A stretch of DNA of 64,000 nt from Corynebacterium pilosum DSM 20521 = CIP 103422 (lineage in GTDB: Bacteria > Actinomycetota > Actinomycetes > Mycobacteriales > Mycobacteriaceae), in the NCBI RefSeq assembly GCF_000373805.1, contig NZ_KB892467.1, positions 62,165-126,164 of the forward strand. Reading direction: 5' to 3'. Below are positions 29,282-39,886 of this stretch, in pieces (within the stretch, counting starts at the first letter, position 1; the number at the start of each line of letters is the position of its first letter). Made by a program: the position numbers and the translations under genes. The notes below the pieces were generated by a model. That model was not told the origin of the DNA. It ran no database searches and worked only from the letters and a program-made list of their open reading frames with translations.

Positions 29282-29336
29282 GAATCAGATACTACCCACC
29301 TGCCCGGCTTCTGTTGCGCAAACGCCTCCAGAAGAA

Positions 29337-30620
29337 CTAGATCGCGTCGAGTGCTTGGTCAATGTCGGCGATGATGTCGTCGACATGCTCCAGCCCCATC
29401 GACAAGCGCACCAGGCCTGGGGTGATGCCCACGGAAGCCAGTTGCTCGTCCGGTACCTGGCGGTGCGTGGTGGATGCGGGGTGCAGCACGCAGGAGCGCG
29501 AATCAGCCACGTGGACCTCGCGCGAGACCATCGTGAGCGCGTCCATGAACTTCACCCCGGCCTCGCGGCCGCCCTTGAGATCCACTGTGACCACACCCGA
29601 TGCGCCTTCCGGCAGGTACTTCTGGGCGAGGTCATAGTACTTGGAGGATTCCAAGCCTGGGTAGCGAACTTCGTTGAAGACATCGGTGCGCGTCTCTAGA
29701 TGCTTCGCCACGGCTAGGGCGTTCTCGCAGTGGCGTCGGATGCGCACGTCGAGAGATTCCAGGGAGAGGTTCAGCAGAAATGCGGAGTGGGCGGCCGGGT
29801 AGGCGCCGAAGTCGCGCATCAGCTGCATGCGGGCCTTAATGATGAAGGGTGCGGCTGCGTAGTCCTTGGTGTACACCACGCCGTGGTAGGACTCGTCGGG
29901 CTCGGTGAAGTCTGGGAATTTGCCGTTGGTGTAGTCGAAAGTGCCGGCGTCCACGATCATGCCGCCGATCTGCGCCGCGTGTCCGTCCATGTACTTGGAG
30001 GTGGAGTGAATGACGACGTCGGCGCCGTACTCAATGGGCTTGCACAGCATGGGCGTGGCGAAGGTGGAGTCCACGATGAGGGGCACACCCTGGTCGTGGG
30101 CCACACCCGCGAACTTCTCGATGTCCAGCACACTCATCGCCGGGTTCGCGATGATTTCGCCGAAGAGCGCCTTGGTGTTCGGCTTGAACGCGGCGGCGAT
30201 CTCCTCGGACGGGGCATCCTGGTCCACGTAGATAACTTCGATGCCGTACTTCGCCAGCGTGGTACTGAACAGGTTGGAGGTTCCGCCGTAGATTTCCGAC
30301 GATGCCACGAAGCTATCGCCCGCGGAGCACAGGTTCATGATGGCAAAGGCGGTTGCTGCCTGGCCGGAGGTGGTGGCCATGGCAGCCGCTCCCCCTTCCA
30401 GGTCCGTCACCTTTTCCTCCACGGCCATTACGGTGGGGTTGGCGAACCGGGAGTAGATCAGGGCGTGGGTGGGTTCGTCGAATACTGCGGTGATGTCGTC
30501 GGAGGAGTCGAAGGTGTAGGTGGTGGACTGCACGATCGGCAACTGACGTGGCTCGGTGTTCCCCGGGGTGTAGCCGGAGTGGATGAGCTTGGATTCGTTG
30601 CGCAATGGGGTGTCGGACAT
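29337..30620 (-). CDS. metY: O-acetylhomoserine sulfhydrylase-like PLP enzyme
   Basis: The 427-residue Cys/Met-metabolism PLP enzyme probably makes homocysteine from O-acetylhomoserine and sulfide. The Schiff-base Lys209 lies in H-S-T-S-K-Y-M-D-G-H, with Y-S-R-F-A-N-P-T near 56-63 and D-S-T-F-A-T-P before the lysine. Length (about 430) and the S-K-Y-M-D-G-H variant favour MetY over MetB (about 385, encoded at 37259). Methionine gamma-lyase cannot be excluded. ATG 30620 is preferred to TTG 30638. Its ribosome site lies inside a predicted inverted-repeat stem. Confidence 0.82.
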   Translation of the reverse strand: MSDTPLRNESKLIHSGYTPGNTEPRQLPIVQSTTYTFDSSDDITAVFDEPTHALIYSRFANPTVMAVEEKVTDLEGGAAAMATTSGQAATAFAIMNLCSAGDSFVASSEIYGGTSNLFSTTLAKYGIEVIYVDQDAPSEEIAAAFKPNTKALFGEIIANPAMSVLDIEKFAGVAHDQGVPLIVDSTFATPMLCKPIEYGADVVIHSTSKYMDGHAAQIGGMIVDAGTFDYTNGKFPDFTEPDESYHGVVYTKDYAAAPFIIKARMQLMRDFGAYPAAHSAFLLNLSLESLDVRIRRHCENALAVAKHLETRTDVFNEVRYPGLESSKYYDLAQKYLPEGASGVVTVDLKGGREAGVKFMDALTMVSREVHVADSRSCVLHPASTTHRQVPDEQLASVGITPGLVRLSMGLEHVDDIIADIDQALDAI

Positions 30621-30626
30621 GCGAAA

Positions 30627-30693
30627 GCGCCCTTTCAATCAAGATGGAGGTGCTGATATTTATTCAGCACTTTACAGCCTTGAGAAAGGGCGC
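30627..30693 (-). promoter_or_regulatory. Nested inverted repeats in front of metY
   Basis: GCGCCCTTTC (30627-30636) pairs perfectly with GAAAGGGCGC (30684-30693). After a 2-base bulge the stem continues with TCAAG/CTTGA. Inside lies a second hairpin, GTGCTGA / TCAGCAC (30650-30656 with 30664-30670). The purine-rich arm next to the metY start is its likely ribosome site, so the fold could hide it. Confidence 0.5.
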
Positions 30694-30704
30694 GGGGTCA
30701 GTTC

Positions 30705-31331
30705 TTACTTCCAGCCGTCTAGCTGCGGGTTTTCGAAGCGATCGCGCTTCATCTCGAAGAAATAAGGATATGCTGCGAGCTTCGAGTAGGCGTCGAAAAG
30801 TTCGCCGGATTCTTCGCCCTCTGGGAAGCGGGTGATCACAGGGCCGAAGAAGGCGTTATCCTCCACCTTGACGATGGGTGTACCGGAGTCCTGGCCGACA
30901 GCGTCCTGGCCAGCCTTGTGGTAGACGCGCAGGTCAGCGTCCATTTCTTCGGTGTTGGCAACATCGGCGTACTCGGCGGGCAGGCCCACCTTCTCCAGTG
31001 CGCGCTTGATTACGTCGTCGTAAGCGCCGAAGTCCTGCTTGGAGTTCTCGCCCTCGTTGTGCACGATCTTACCCATGGCGGTGTAGAGCTCGCCGACCTT
31101 TTCTGGCTGCTCGTTCTTCACCTTGGCGAACACGCGGGCTGGCCCCCAGTTTGCCTTCATCTTTTCGGCGTAATCCTCTGGGATGTCAGCGCCCTCGTTG
31201 AGGACGGACAGGGACATAGGGATCCATTCGACGTCGATGTCGCGGACCGTTTCTACTTCCTTAATCCAGCGCGAGGTCTTCCATGCGAACGGGCAGGATA
31301 CGTCGAACCAGAACTTTACTGGGGTTGCCAT
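30705..31331 (-). CDS. Rv2466c-like thioredoxin-fold (DsbA-type) protein
   Basis: The 208-residue protein matches the mycothiol-dependent nitroreductase/oxidoreductase group: F-W-F-D-V-S-C-P-F-A-W-K-T-S-R-W at the N-terminus, a long helical insertion, and the cis-Pro loop S-G-T-P-I-V near 154-159. The active site reads Cys13-Pro-Phe-Ala16, so the second Cys of the C-x-x-C motif is missing. It has no signal peptide and is cytoplasmic. GGAGGAAAT precedes the ATG at 31331. It is divergent from pepN as in mycobacteria. Confidence 0.85.
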   Translation of the reverse strand: MATPVKFWFDVSCPFAWKTSRWIKEVETVRDIDVEWIPMSLSVLNEGADIPEDYAEKMKANWGPARVFAKVKNEQPEKVGELYTAMGKIVHNEGENSKQDFGAYDDVIKRALEKVGLPAEYADVANTEEMDADLRVYHKAGQDAVGQDSGTPIVKVEDNAFFGPVITRFPEGEESGELFDAYSKLAAYPYFFEMKRDRFENPQLDGWK

Positions 31332-31435
31332 AATTATTTCCTCCAAAATTTACTTTAAGTTTCTACTGTCTCGCGTGGTCCAGAGTACTGGATCGCACAG
31401 AAACGTCAACCAGCCTACAGCGTTAGAGTGGAACA

Positions 31436-33835
<2,400 letters not shown>

Positions 33836-33916
33836 TGGTTTCATGTGTAGTTCAGAGGCGAATGGCAGACTGAGGCTATAGCCACAGAACACCAGACCGC
33901 TAAAGGATCAAAAATC

Positions 33917-34372
33917 ATGACGTCACTGCGCAAGTTCGCGCCCATCATCGCGATCGTTGCTCTCTTGGTGCTCGTTGCCGTCGGTGGTGCCGCACTAGCG
34001 AACAATAATCAAGCACCCAATGTTCCGGAGGAGGCAGCAAGCATCACGCTGAACCCGGAAACTAGCACCGCGGGCACCTCGAGTTCGTCGAGTACATCGA
34101 CCAGCTCAAGCACTGCTGAATCCGAATCCTCGGAAGGCAGCGCCGAGCCGAAGCCTGACGAGCCGCGGAGCGAACCTGCACCGGCTCGGGCGCCGGCACC
34201 CGCCCAGGCCCCTGCCCCTGCACCGGCCCCGGCGCCGCAGCAGCAGTACATCCCTCCGGCCCCTGCCCCTGTGTACACGCAGCCCTATAATCCGGCTCCG
34301 CAGTGGACAGACGATGATTGGGACGACGACGATTGGGATGATGACTGGGACGACGATTGGGATGACGACTAA
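33917..34372 (+). CDS. Small membrane or exported protein with Pro/Ala stalk and Asp/Trp tail
   Basis: The 151-residue protein has an N-terminal hydrophobic helix (about 8-29) ending A-L-A, either a signal peptide or an anchor. A Ser/Thr-rich spacer (50-75) and a Pro/Ala stalk (85-127) follow, and the last 20 or so residues consist almost only of Asp and Trp in repeated D-D-D-W units. AAAGGAT lies before the ATG. Its 3' end overlaps the histidine kinase start by 11 bases, so the two are coupled. The outward-facing acidic tail could bind cations and inform the kinase, which is inference. I recognise no named family. Confidence 0.75.
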   Translation: MTSLRKFAPIIAIVALLVLVAVGGAALANNNQAPNVPEEAASITLNPETSTAGTSSSSSTSTSSSTAESESSEGSAEPKPDEPRSEPAPARAPAPAQAPAPAPAPAPQQQYIPPAPAPVYTQPYNPAPQWTDDDWDDDDWDDDWDDDWDDD

Positions 34373-35798
34373 GACGAAGCCACTTGCCACCTCTCTAAGA
34401 AAACGGGTGGTGGTGTGGACGACCGTGGTGGTGTTTATTGCACTCACCGCGGTATTAGTCTTGTCTCGCTCGTTTTATATGGGCCAGATCACTGACAGTG
34501 TGAACGATGCAGTGGTTCAAGAAATCGACGAGTTCGCGAAATTCGCCAACGAAGGAGTTGACCCCACCACCGGGGAAACTTTCGACGACCCGCAGCGCCT
34601 CATCGAGGTATATCTCCAACGGCAGATCCCCGACCGGACGGAAAATATGCTGGGCTTCATTGACGGAAAGATGGTCCAGCTGGACTATTCACAACTTTCT
34701 GGCGAGCAACCTGACCCGGTGGCTTTCGACGATCCCATCGTCCACGAGATCCTTAATAGTCCATCCAGTGGCGGCCGATTTGAGGAGATGCACTGGGGGC
34801 GGGTGGAGATTGACGACAATGCCATCTTCGCCGTGGTTTATGATTCCGGCCCCGAGCGCGCCCAGGCCAATAACAATATGATTTGGATCAGCCTGATCTC
34901 GTTGGGCGGGCTCATTGCCGCCATGCTGATGGCGTGGATGATTTCGGGGCAGATCACAGCACCGATCCGCAAGCTGCAGAAGGTCGCCTCGTCGATAAGC
35001 AACTCTGATCTGACCGCGCGCGTGCCTGTAGAATCGAACGACGAGATCGGGCAACTGGCGATCACGTTCAACGCGATGCTCGACCGCATCGAAGCCGCAT
35101 ACCGCGACCAGCGGCAGTTCGTCGACGATGCCGGTCATGAGCTGCGCACCCCCATCACCGTGGTGCGCGGGCAGCTGGAGCTGCTGCCCTATACCGCGCC
35201 GGAGGACCAGGCGAAATCCATCGAGCTGGCCACCGCCGAGCTGGACCGGATGGCGCGCATGGTCAACGACATGCTCACCCTGGCTGTGGCTGATTCGGGA
35301 GACTTCGTTCAGCCCGAGCTGACGGACCTAACTGAACTGACGATCTCCATCGACGACAAAGCATCGACTATCGACGAGCGAGCCCGCCTTGTGGAGATGG
35401 CCGAGGGCGAGGCGGTGCTTGACTCGGAGCGAGTCACCGAAGCAGTGCTGGAACTCTTCGGCAATGCACTGAAGTATTCCGACGAGCAGGTGGAGATCGG
35501 CAGTACCCTGCTGGGCGAGGGTGAAGACCGAACCGTGCGTTTCTGGGTGCGCGACCGAGGCGAAGGCATCCCTGAGGAGACACGCGGGAAGCTCTTCGAC
35601 CGTTTCTCCCGCGGGGACAACCTTGGTTCGCGGCCGAGTGGTGCGGGCCTGGGCTTGTCGATTGTGCAGGCGATTGGTCAAGCTCACGGGGGCCGCGCGT
35701 TCGTTGAATCTACAGTGGGGCTTGGTAGTATTTTTGGGCTGGAAATTCCTGCCCCGGAGGACCCTGAAGCCACGAAGCAGGACGGAGAAACACTATGA
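34362..35798 (+). CDS. Sensor histidine kinase
   Basis: The 478-residue membrane kinase has a helix at about 14-36, a roughly 130-residue extracellular domain rich in acidic residues, a second helix at about 172-195, HAMP, then a HisKA domain with His259 in D-D-A-G-H-E-L-R-T-P. The ATPase domain has F-G-N-A-L-K-Y-S, D-R-G-E-G-I-P and G-A-G-L-G-L-S-I-V. ATG 34362 lies inside the end of the Asp/Trp-tail gene; an open frame runs 16 codons further up. Partner of the following regulator. The stimulus is unknown. Confidence 0.92.
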   Translation: MTTKTKPLATSLRKRVVVWTTVVVFIALTAVLVLSRSFYMGQITDSVNDAVVQEIDEFAKFANEGVDPTTGETFDDPQRLIEVYLQRQIPDRTENMLGFIDGKMVQLDYSQLSGEQPDPVAFDDPIVHEILNSPSSGGRFEEMHWGRVEIDDNAIFAVVYDSGPERAQANNNMIWISLISLGGLIAAMLMAWMISGQITAPIRKLQKVASSISNSDLTARVPVESNDEIGQLAITFNAMLDRIEAAYRDQRQFVDDAGHELRTPITVVRGQLELLPYTAPEDQAKSIELATAELDRMARMVNDMLTLAVADSGDFVQPELTDLTELTISIDDKASTIDERARLVEMAEGEAVLDSERVTEAVLELFGNALKYSDEQVEIGSTLLGEGEDRTVRFWVRDRGEGIPEETRGKLFDRFSRGDNLGSRPSGAGLGLSIVQAIGQAHGGRAFVESTVGLGSIFGLEIPAPEDPEATKQDGETL

Positions 35799-36451
35799 GC
35801 AGAATTTTGATCGCCGAAGACGACCACGGGATAGCCGACTTCATCGAACGCGGTCTGACGGCTGCGGGCTACCCCTGCGACACGGTTGATTCCGGCCCGG
35901 CTGCCTTTGCCATGGCGCGTACCGGCGACTACGACCTCATGATTTTGGACCTCGGCCTGCCCCACATGGATGGTGCCGACGTCCTGGAACAGCTTCGTGC
36001 GCTGCGGGTTACCCTGCCGGTGATCGTGCTGACGGCGCGCACCAAGGTTGAAGACCGCGTCCGCGTGCTTGAGGGCGGCGCCGACGATTACATGCCGAAG
36101 CCTTTTCAGTTCGCCGAGCTGCTGGCGCGCGTCCGCCTCCGCCTGAGCGAAAGGCAAGCGCCCTCTAGTGTCGAACTAACGCGCGGCGATATGGTGCTGG
36201 ACCTGCGCGCCCAGCGGGTCCAGGTGGACGGCAAGTGGAAGGACTTGTCGCGCCGCGAGCTCAGCCTGTTGGAGACGTTCATGCGCCACCCCGGCCAGAT
36301 CCTGTCGCGCGCCCAGCTGCTGTCCATGGTGTGGGGCATGGATTTTGACCCTGGATCCAACGTGGTCGACGTGTATATCCGGACCCTGCGGAAGAAGATT
36401 GGCGCCGAGAGGATCGAAACCATCCGCGGATCCGGCTACCGCCTAGTCTAA
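35795..36451 (+). CDS. OmpR-family response regulator
   Basis: The 218-residue regulator has a receiver domain with acidic pocket E8-D9-D10, phosphorylated Asp52 (L-D-L-G-L-P), Thr in L-T-A-R and Lys in M-P-K-P-F, then a winged-helix effector domain from about 125 (S-R-R-E-L-S-L-L-E, N-V-V-D-V-Y-I-R-T-L-R-K-K-I). It overlaps the kinase by four bases (ATGA) and converges with the GntR gene with a four-base overlap. Targets are unknown; the upstream Asp/Trp-tail gene is a likely one. Confidence 0.93.
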   Translation: MSRILIAEDDHGIADFIERGLTAAGYPCDTVDSGPAAFAMARTGDYDLMILDLGLPHMDGADVLEQLRALRVTLPVIVLTARTKVEDRVRVLEGGADDYMPKPFQFAELLARVRLRLSERQAPSSVELTRGDMVLDLRAQRVQVDGKWKDLSRRELSLLETFMRHPGQILSRAQLLSMVWGMDFDPGSNVVDVYIRTLRKKIGAERIETIRGSGYRLV

Positions 36452-37161
36452 TCCCGCGCGGTGACGACCTTGACCTGAGCCACGTCCGGCCGGACCGCCA
36501 CGTAGGAAAAGGCCACGATGGCGTCGCTACGCAGGTGCGTTGTCCGCGTAATCCGCAGAACTTGCGCCGCGCTGGTCACTTCCAACCGGCTACGCTCAGC
36601 GTCGGTGGCCGCGCCTGGCACGATCACGTCTTCGCGCTTATCGACGTCCGCCCCTAACTTGTTGGCGAGCGCGTCTATCAGGGAGTGGTCGAGATGCTGT
36701 GCGATGTCCGCGTACTCTTGCGGCACAAAGACGGTTTCTAAGATTCCTGGCACCCCGGAGATGTAGCGGAGCACCTCGGCACGAAACACCTCATCCCCCG
36801 GGTTGATTTGGAAGGCTGTCGCCACTGGATGCGGGGCCTGGACTACCCCCTGGCTCAGTAATTTGTGGGAGTGCGCAATCTCAAGGGAATCGAGTTGCGC
36901 GTCCACGCCGTCGATCCGCGTTAACTCCAGCATCGGCGGAACCGCGCGGACAAACGTGCCCCCGGCGCGGCCCCGTTTGCGGTCGATCAGACCCTCCATC
37001 TGTAGGAGGTCAAGGGCGTGGCGAATGGTCATGCGAGCGACGTCGAATTGGCTGACCAGCTCACGCTCCGCGGGCAGCCGATCCCCCGGCTTGTAGGTGC
37101 GGTCCTCGATGCCCTTGCGTAGCGTTTCAGCGATGGCCACATAGGCAGGTTTGCGGGCCAT
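36448..37161 (-). CDS. GntR/HutC-family transcriptional regulator (UTRA domain)
   Basis: The 237-residue protein has a GntR winged helix (I-A-E-T-L-R-K-G-I, P-G-D-R-L-P-A-E-R-E-L, M-T-I-R-H-A-L-D-L-L) followed by a UTRA-type effector domain with R-x-x-G-x-x-G-G-T-F-V at the junction. ATG 37161 is preceded by GGAGGTG. A near-perfect palindrome 20 bases upstream suggests autoregulation. The effector is unknown; HutC-type proteins often sense sugars, amino-sugar phosphates or histidine products. Confidence 0.88.
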   Translation of the reverse strand: MARKPAYVAIAETLRKGIEDRTYKPGDRLPAERELVSQFDVARMTIRHALDLLQMEGLIDRKRGRAGGTFVRAVPPMLELTRIDGVDAQLDSLEIAHSHKLLSQGVVQAPHPVATAFQINPGDEVFRAEVLRYISGVPGILETVFVPQEYADIAQHLDHSLIDALANKLGADVDKREDVIVPGAATDAERSRLEVTSAAQVLRITRTTHLRSDAIVAFSYVAVRPDVAQVKVVTARD

Positions 37162-37182
37162 AACACCTCCGTTGGTTGTTTG

Positions 37183-37202
37183 GTACACCGATTATGGTAT
37201 AC
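37183..37202. promoter_or_regulatory. Candidate GntR operator
   Basis: GTACACC-N6-GGTATAC is an inverted repeat with one mismatch, just upstream of the GntR gene. The GT-x-TA-x-AC core resembles HutC-type operators. Confidence 0.45.
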
Positions 37203-37258
37203 GTCCACAACCTAAGATATAGGGCATTTCACGTGCGATGTTAAGTTTCCTTCACAAA

Positions 37259-38401
37259 CTACAACTGAGCAAGGGCCTGCTCGATATCGGCGATGAGATC
37301 CTCGACGTCCTCGATGCCGATGGAAATGCGGACCAGCTCGCGCGGCACCGCCAAATCGGAATCCTCAACGGACACGTGCGTCATGGTCGCAGGGTGTTCC
37401 ACCAAGGACTCCACCCCGCCCAGCGATTCCGCCAGCGCGATTAGCTTGGTGGACTTGCAGAACTTCTTCGCCTGCTCCTCTGTCTGGAAAATCACGGACA
37501 CCATGCCGCCGAAACGCTTCATCTGCTTCTTCGCCACCTCGTGGTTCGGGTGATCCGGCAGACCCGGGTAACACACGCGTGCTACTTCCTCACGCCCTTG
37601 CAGGAATTCCGCCACCGTTTCCGCGTTATCGCAGTGGCGGTCCATGCGCACGCTCAGCGACTTGATTCCGCGGGCCGTCAAGTAGGTGTCGAAAGGCGAA
37701 GGGATGGCGCCAACCCAGCCGAAGAAGAAGCGCAGCTGCTCCTCAAGCGCAGGATCGTTGGCACAGACAAGTCCACCGATCACATCGGAGTGCCCGCCCA
37801 GGTACTTCGTCGTCGAGTGCACAACGACGTCCGCACCGAGCGCCAACGGCTGCTGCAGGTACGGCGAGGCAAAGGTGTTGTCGACGACGAGGGACGTGTC
37901 ACCCTTGATGTCCGCGATCGCACGAATATCGACGATGTCCAGTGCCGGGTTCGTCGGCGTTTCCACCCAGATCACCTTGGTGTTGTCCTGAATGGCTGCC
38001 TGGACCTGCTCCGGCTTCGTCGTATCGACGACGGTATTTTCGATACCCCACTGGTTGAAAATCTGGTTGATCAGGCGGTAGGTGCCACCGTATGCATCAT
38101 TGCCGATGATGATGTGATCGCCCGGCTTCATCAGGATGCGCAGCACCGTATCGATGGCCGCCATGCCAGAGGCATACGCGACCGCATAGTCCGAGCGTTC
38201 AAGGGCTGCGACGGTTTTTTCTAGTGCAGTGATCGTTGGATTGCCCACGCGCGTGTATTCGTAACCGTTCCGCAATTCCGCAAGGCCATCTTGCTGGAAA
38301 GTTGTCGACGCGTAGATGGGCACATTGATGGACCCGTACAAACTGTCGGGTTCGTAACCGGCGTGGATGGAGTCGGTGGAAAAACCAGAACCGTTGGACA
38401 T
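37259..38401 (-). CDS. metB: Cystathionine gamma-synthase
   Basis: Condenses O-acetyl- or O-succinylhomoserine with cysteine to cystathionine. The 380-residue PLP enzyme has Lys199 in H-S-T-T-K-Y-L-G-G-H-S-D-V, Y-E-Y-T-R-V-G-N-P-T near 47-56, and D-N-T-F-A-S-P before the lysine. ATG 38401 follows GAAAGGA. Length and position fit corynebacterial metB. Upstream TAGAC repeats suggest McbR-type repression. Cystathionine gamma-lyase activity is a known overlap in this family. Confidence 0.9.
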   Translation of the reverse strand: MSNGSGFSTDSIHAGYEPDSLYGSINVPIYASTTFQQDGLAELRNGYEYTRVGNPTITALEKTVAALERSDYAVAYASGMAAIDTVLRILMKPGDHIIIGNDAYGGTYRLINQIFNQWGIENTVVDTTKPEQVQAAIQDNTKVIWVETPTNPALDIVDIRAIADIKGDTSLVVDNTFASPYLQQPLALGADVVVHSTTKYLGGHSDVIGGLVCANDPALEEQLRFFFGWVGAIPSPFDTYLTARGIKSLSVRMDRHCDNAETVAEFLQGREEVARVCYPGLPDHPNHEVAKKQMKRFGGMVSVIFQTEEQAKKFCKSTKLIALAESLGGVESLVEHPATMTHVSVEDSDLAVPRELVRISIGIEDVEDLIADIEQALAQL

Positions 38402-38424
38402 AGGGTTCCTTTCTAGTTCGAGAT

Positions 38425-38440
38425 TAGACACATAGTAGAC
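38425..38440. promoter_or_regulatory. TAGAC-N6-TAGAC direct repeat in the metB leader
   Basis: Two TAGAC half-sites six bases apart. The McbR consensus in C. glutamicum is the inverted form TAGAC-N6-GTCTA, so spacing agrees but orientation does not. Confidence 0.3.
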
Positions 38441-38462
38441 CAAGCTGTTCAGTCGGCGTTGA

Positions 38463-38468
38463 ATTATA
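38463..38468 (-). promoter_or_regulatory. metB -10 element
   Basis: A perfect TATAAT on the minus strand, about 60 bases upstream of the metB start. The TAGAC repeats would lie within the transcribed leader. Confidence 0.4.
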
Positions 38469-38476
38469 TGCATCGT

Positions 38477-38482
38477 TATAAT
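38477..38482 (+). promoter_or_regulatory. mscS -10 element
   Basis: A perfect TATAAT about 24 bases before the TTG start of the channel gene, predicting a very short leader. No clear -35 is seen. Confidence 0.45.
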
Positions 38483-38505
38483 ATTCCCATAAAGAAAGGA
38501 GCCAT

Positions 38506-39489
38506 TTGAACACTTACCTAGCCCAAGAAGAAAGCACGTCAGTCCCCACATCAGTCGATGATGCCGTCGGTAGCGTCAACGAATGGTGGAACAACCCCGT
38601 AACCCAAGAATGGGTCATCGAACGACCGCTAAAGATCGTGGTCATCCTGGTCGTCGCCGCGATCATCCATTGGATTCTTGTGCGGGTCATCAACCGCGCC
38701 GCCCGCCACAACATCAACAGTGGCGGCAGCAACTTCCCCATATTTTTCCGGTCCAACAGTGATGAACAAAATGCGCAGCAGGAAGCACAGGAAGAGCGCC
38801 GCAAACAACGCGTGAAAACGCTGGCCAGCGTGGGCCGCTCCGCAGTGGCGATCATCGTCTGGGTCTGGGCAGCCCTGGCGGTCCTCGACCAGCTCGGCGT
38901 AAATATTGGTCCGCTGATCGCCTCGGCCGGTGTGGTCGGTGTTGCCATCGGTTTCGGCGCGCAGTCCCTGGTGAAGGATTTCTTGTCCGGCATCTTCATG
39001 CTGCTGGAGGACCAGTACGGAGTGGGCGACACGATCGAGGTCAACGGCATTTCGGGAGACGTCGAGGAAGTTACCCTGCGCATTACGACGGTGCGCGATA
39101 TCGACGGCACCCTGTGGTACGTCCGCAACGGCGAGATCTTGCAGGTGGGTAACTTCTCTGCTTCCTATTCGGTGGCCCGCGTCCAGATCCCTGTGTCGCT
39201 CAAGGCAGACCCGGACGCCGTTGCCGACACGATCATCACCTCTGCGGAGCGCGCCCTTGAGGGCGATGAGTGGAAGAGTTCCGTCTTGGAGCAACCCGTC
39301 CTGAATGGTGTGACCGATTTCGCTGTGGACCACATGAGCTACCGCGTTTCGGTAAAGACTTTGCCTGGCCAGCAATGGAGTGTCCAGCGACACCTCAATC
39401 GGCGCATCTTGGATGATCTCCAAAGCGCTGAGGTGCCACTTCCTTATCCGAATGGCCGTTTTCAGTTCCCAGGCAGCGAAGAAGAGTAA
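38506..39489 (+). CDS. Small-conductance mechanosensitive channel (MscS family)
   Basis: The 327-residue protein has one hydrophobic helix at about 43-64, a second around 110-130, and the pore helix with G-V-V-G-V-A-I-G-F-G-A-Q-S-L-V-K-D-F at about 144-161. A cytoplasmic beta domain follows (G-D-V-E-E-V-T-L-R-I-T-T-V-R-D). It opens under membrane tension to release solutes in osmotic downshock. TTG 38506 is chosen for its AAAGGAG. It lacks the long C-terminal helix of the C. glutamicum glutamate exporter MscCG, so it is a second, smaller MscS. Confidence 0.9.
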   Translation: MNTYLAQEESTSVPTSVDDAVGSVNEWWNNPVTQEWVIERPLKIVVILVVAAIIHWILVRVINRAARHNINSGGSNFPIFFRSNSDEQNAQQEAQEERRKQRVKTLASVGRSAVAIIVWVWAALAVLDQLGVNIGPLIASAGVVGVAIGFGAQSLVKDFLSGIFMLLEDQYGVGDTIEVNGISGDVEEVTLRITTVRDIDGTLWYVRNGEILQVGNFSASYSVARVQIPVSLKADPDAVADTIITSAERALEGDEWKSSVLEQPVLNGVTDFAVDHMSYRVSVKTLPGQQWSVQRHLNRRILDDLQSAEVPLPYPNGRFQFPGSEEE

Positions 39490-39508
39490 CTGCCCGTAGG
39501 GTTGTGCC

Positions 39509-39880
39509 ATGGCCACATCTTTTTATGAACAAGTCGGCGGCGACGCGTTCTTTTCCGCGCTCGTCGAAGGCTTCTACACGCAGGTGCGTGACGACGACCT
39601 GATCGGCCCAATGTACCCCCAGGATGATTGGGAGGGGGCCGAACAGCGTTTGAAGTGGTTCCTCGCCCAGTATTGGGGCGGGCCGACCACTTTCAACGAA
39701 AAGCGTGGCGCACCGATGTTGCGCAGGCGCCACTTTCCTTATGAGATCGGGGAACCCGAGGCAGAACGCTGGCTTGAGCTGATGCATAACTCTTTAGACA
39801 GCGTGGAAGTTTCCGACGAACATCGTGCGGCGCTCTGGGACCATATGGTGCGGGTCGCAGCAATGATGATCAACAAGTAG
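39509..39880 (+). CDS. glbO: Truncated hemoglobin, group II
   Basis: The 123-residue trHbO has proximal His75 in R-R-R-H-F-P, the G8 Trp110 (A-A-L-W-D-H), and the conserved F-Y/Y-P-Q-D-D-W segment. It binds O2 and is tied to redox and NO defence in actinobacteria. It starts 19 bases after the mscS stop and may be cotranscribed with it. Confidence 0.93.
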   Translation: MATSFYEQVGGDAFFSALVEGFYTQVRDDDLIGPMYPQDDWEGAEQRLKWFLAQYWGGPTTFNEKRGAPMLRRRHFPYEIGEPEAERWLELMHNSLDSVEVSDEHRAALWDHMVRVAAMMINK

Positions 39881-39886
39881 CCCTCG

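Noticed and set aside
34311..34372. Short tandem DNA repeat read as a satellite or CRISPR-like array
   Set aside because: The period follows codons for Asp and Trp in a coding frame; there are no spacers.
38402..38505. SAM riboswitch upstream of metB
   Set aside because: The leader is only about 55 bases and lacks the paired elements of any SAM riboswitch class.
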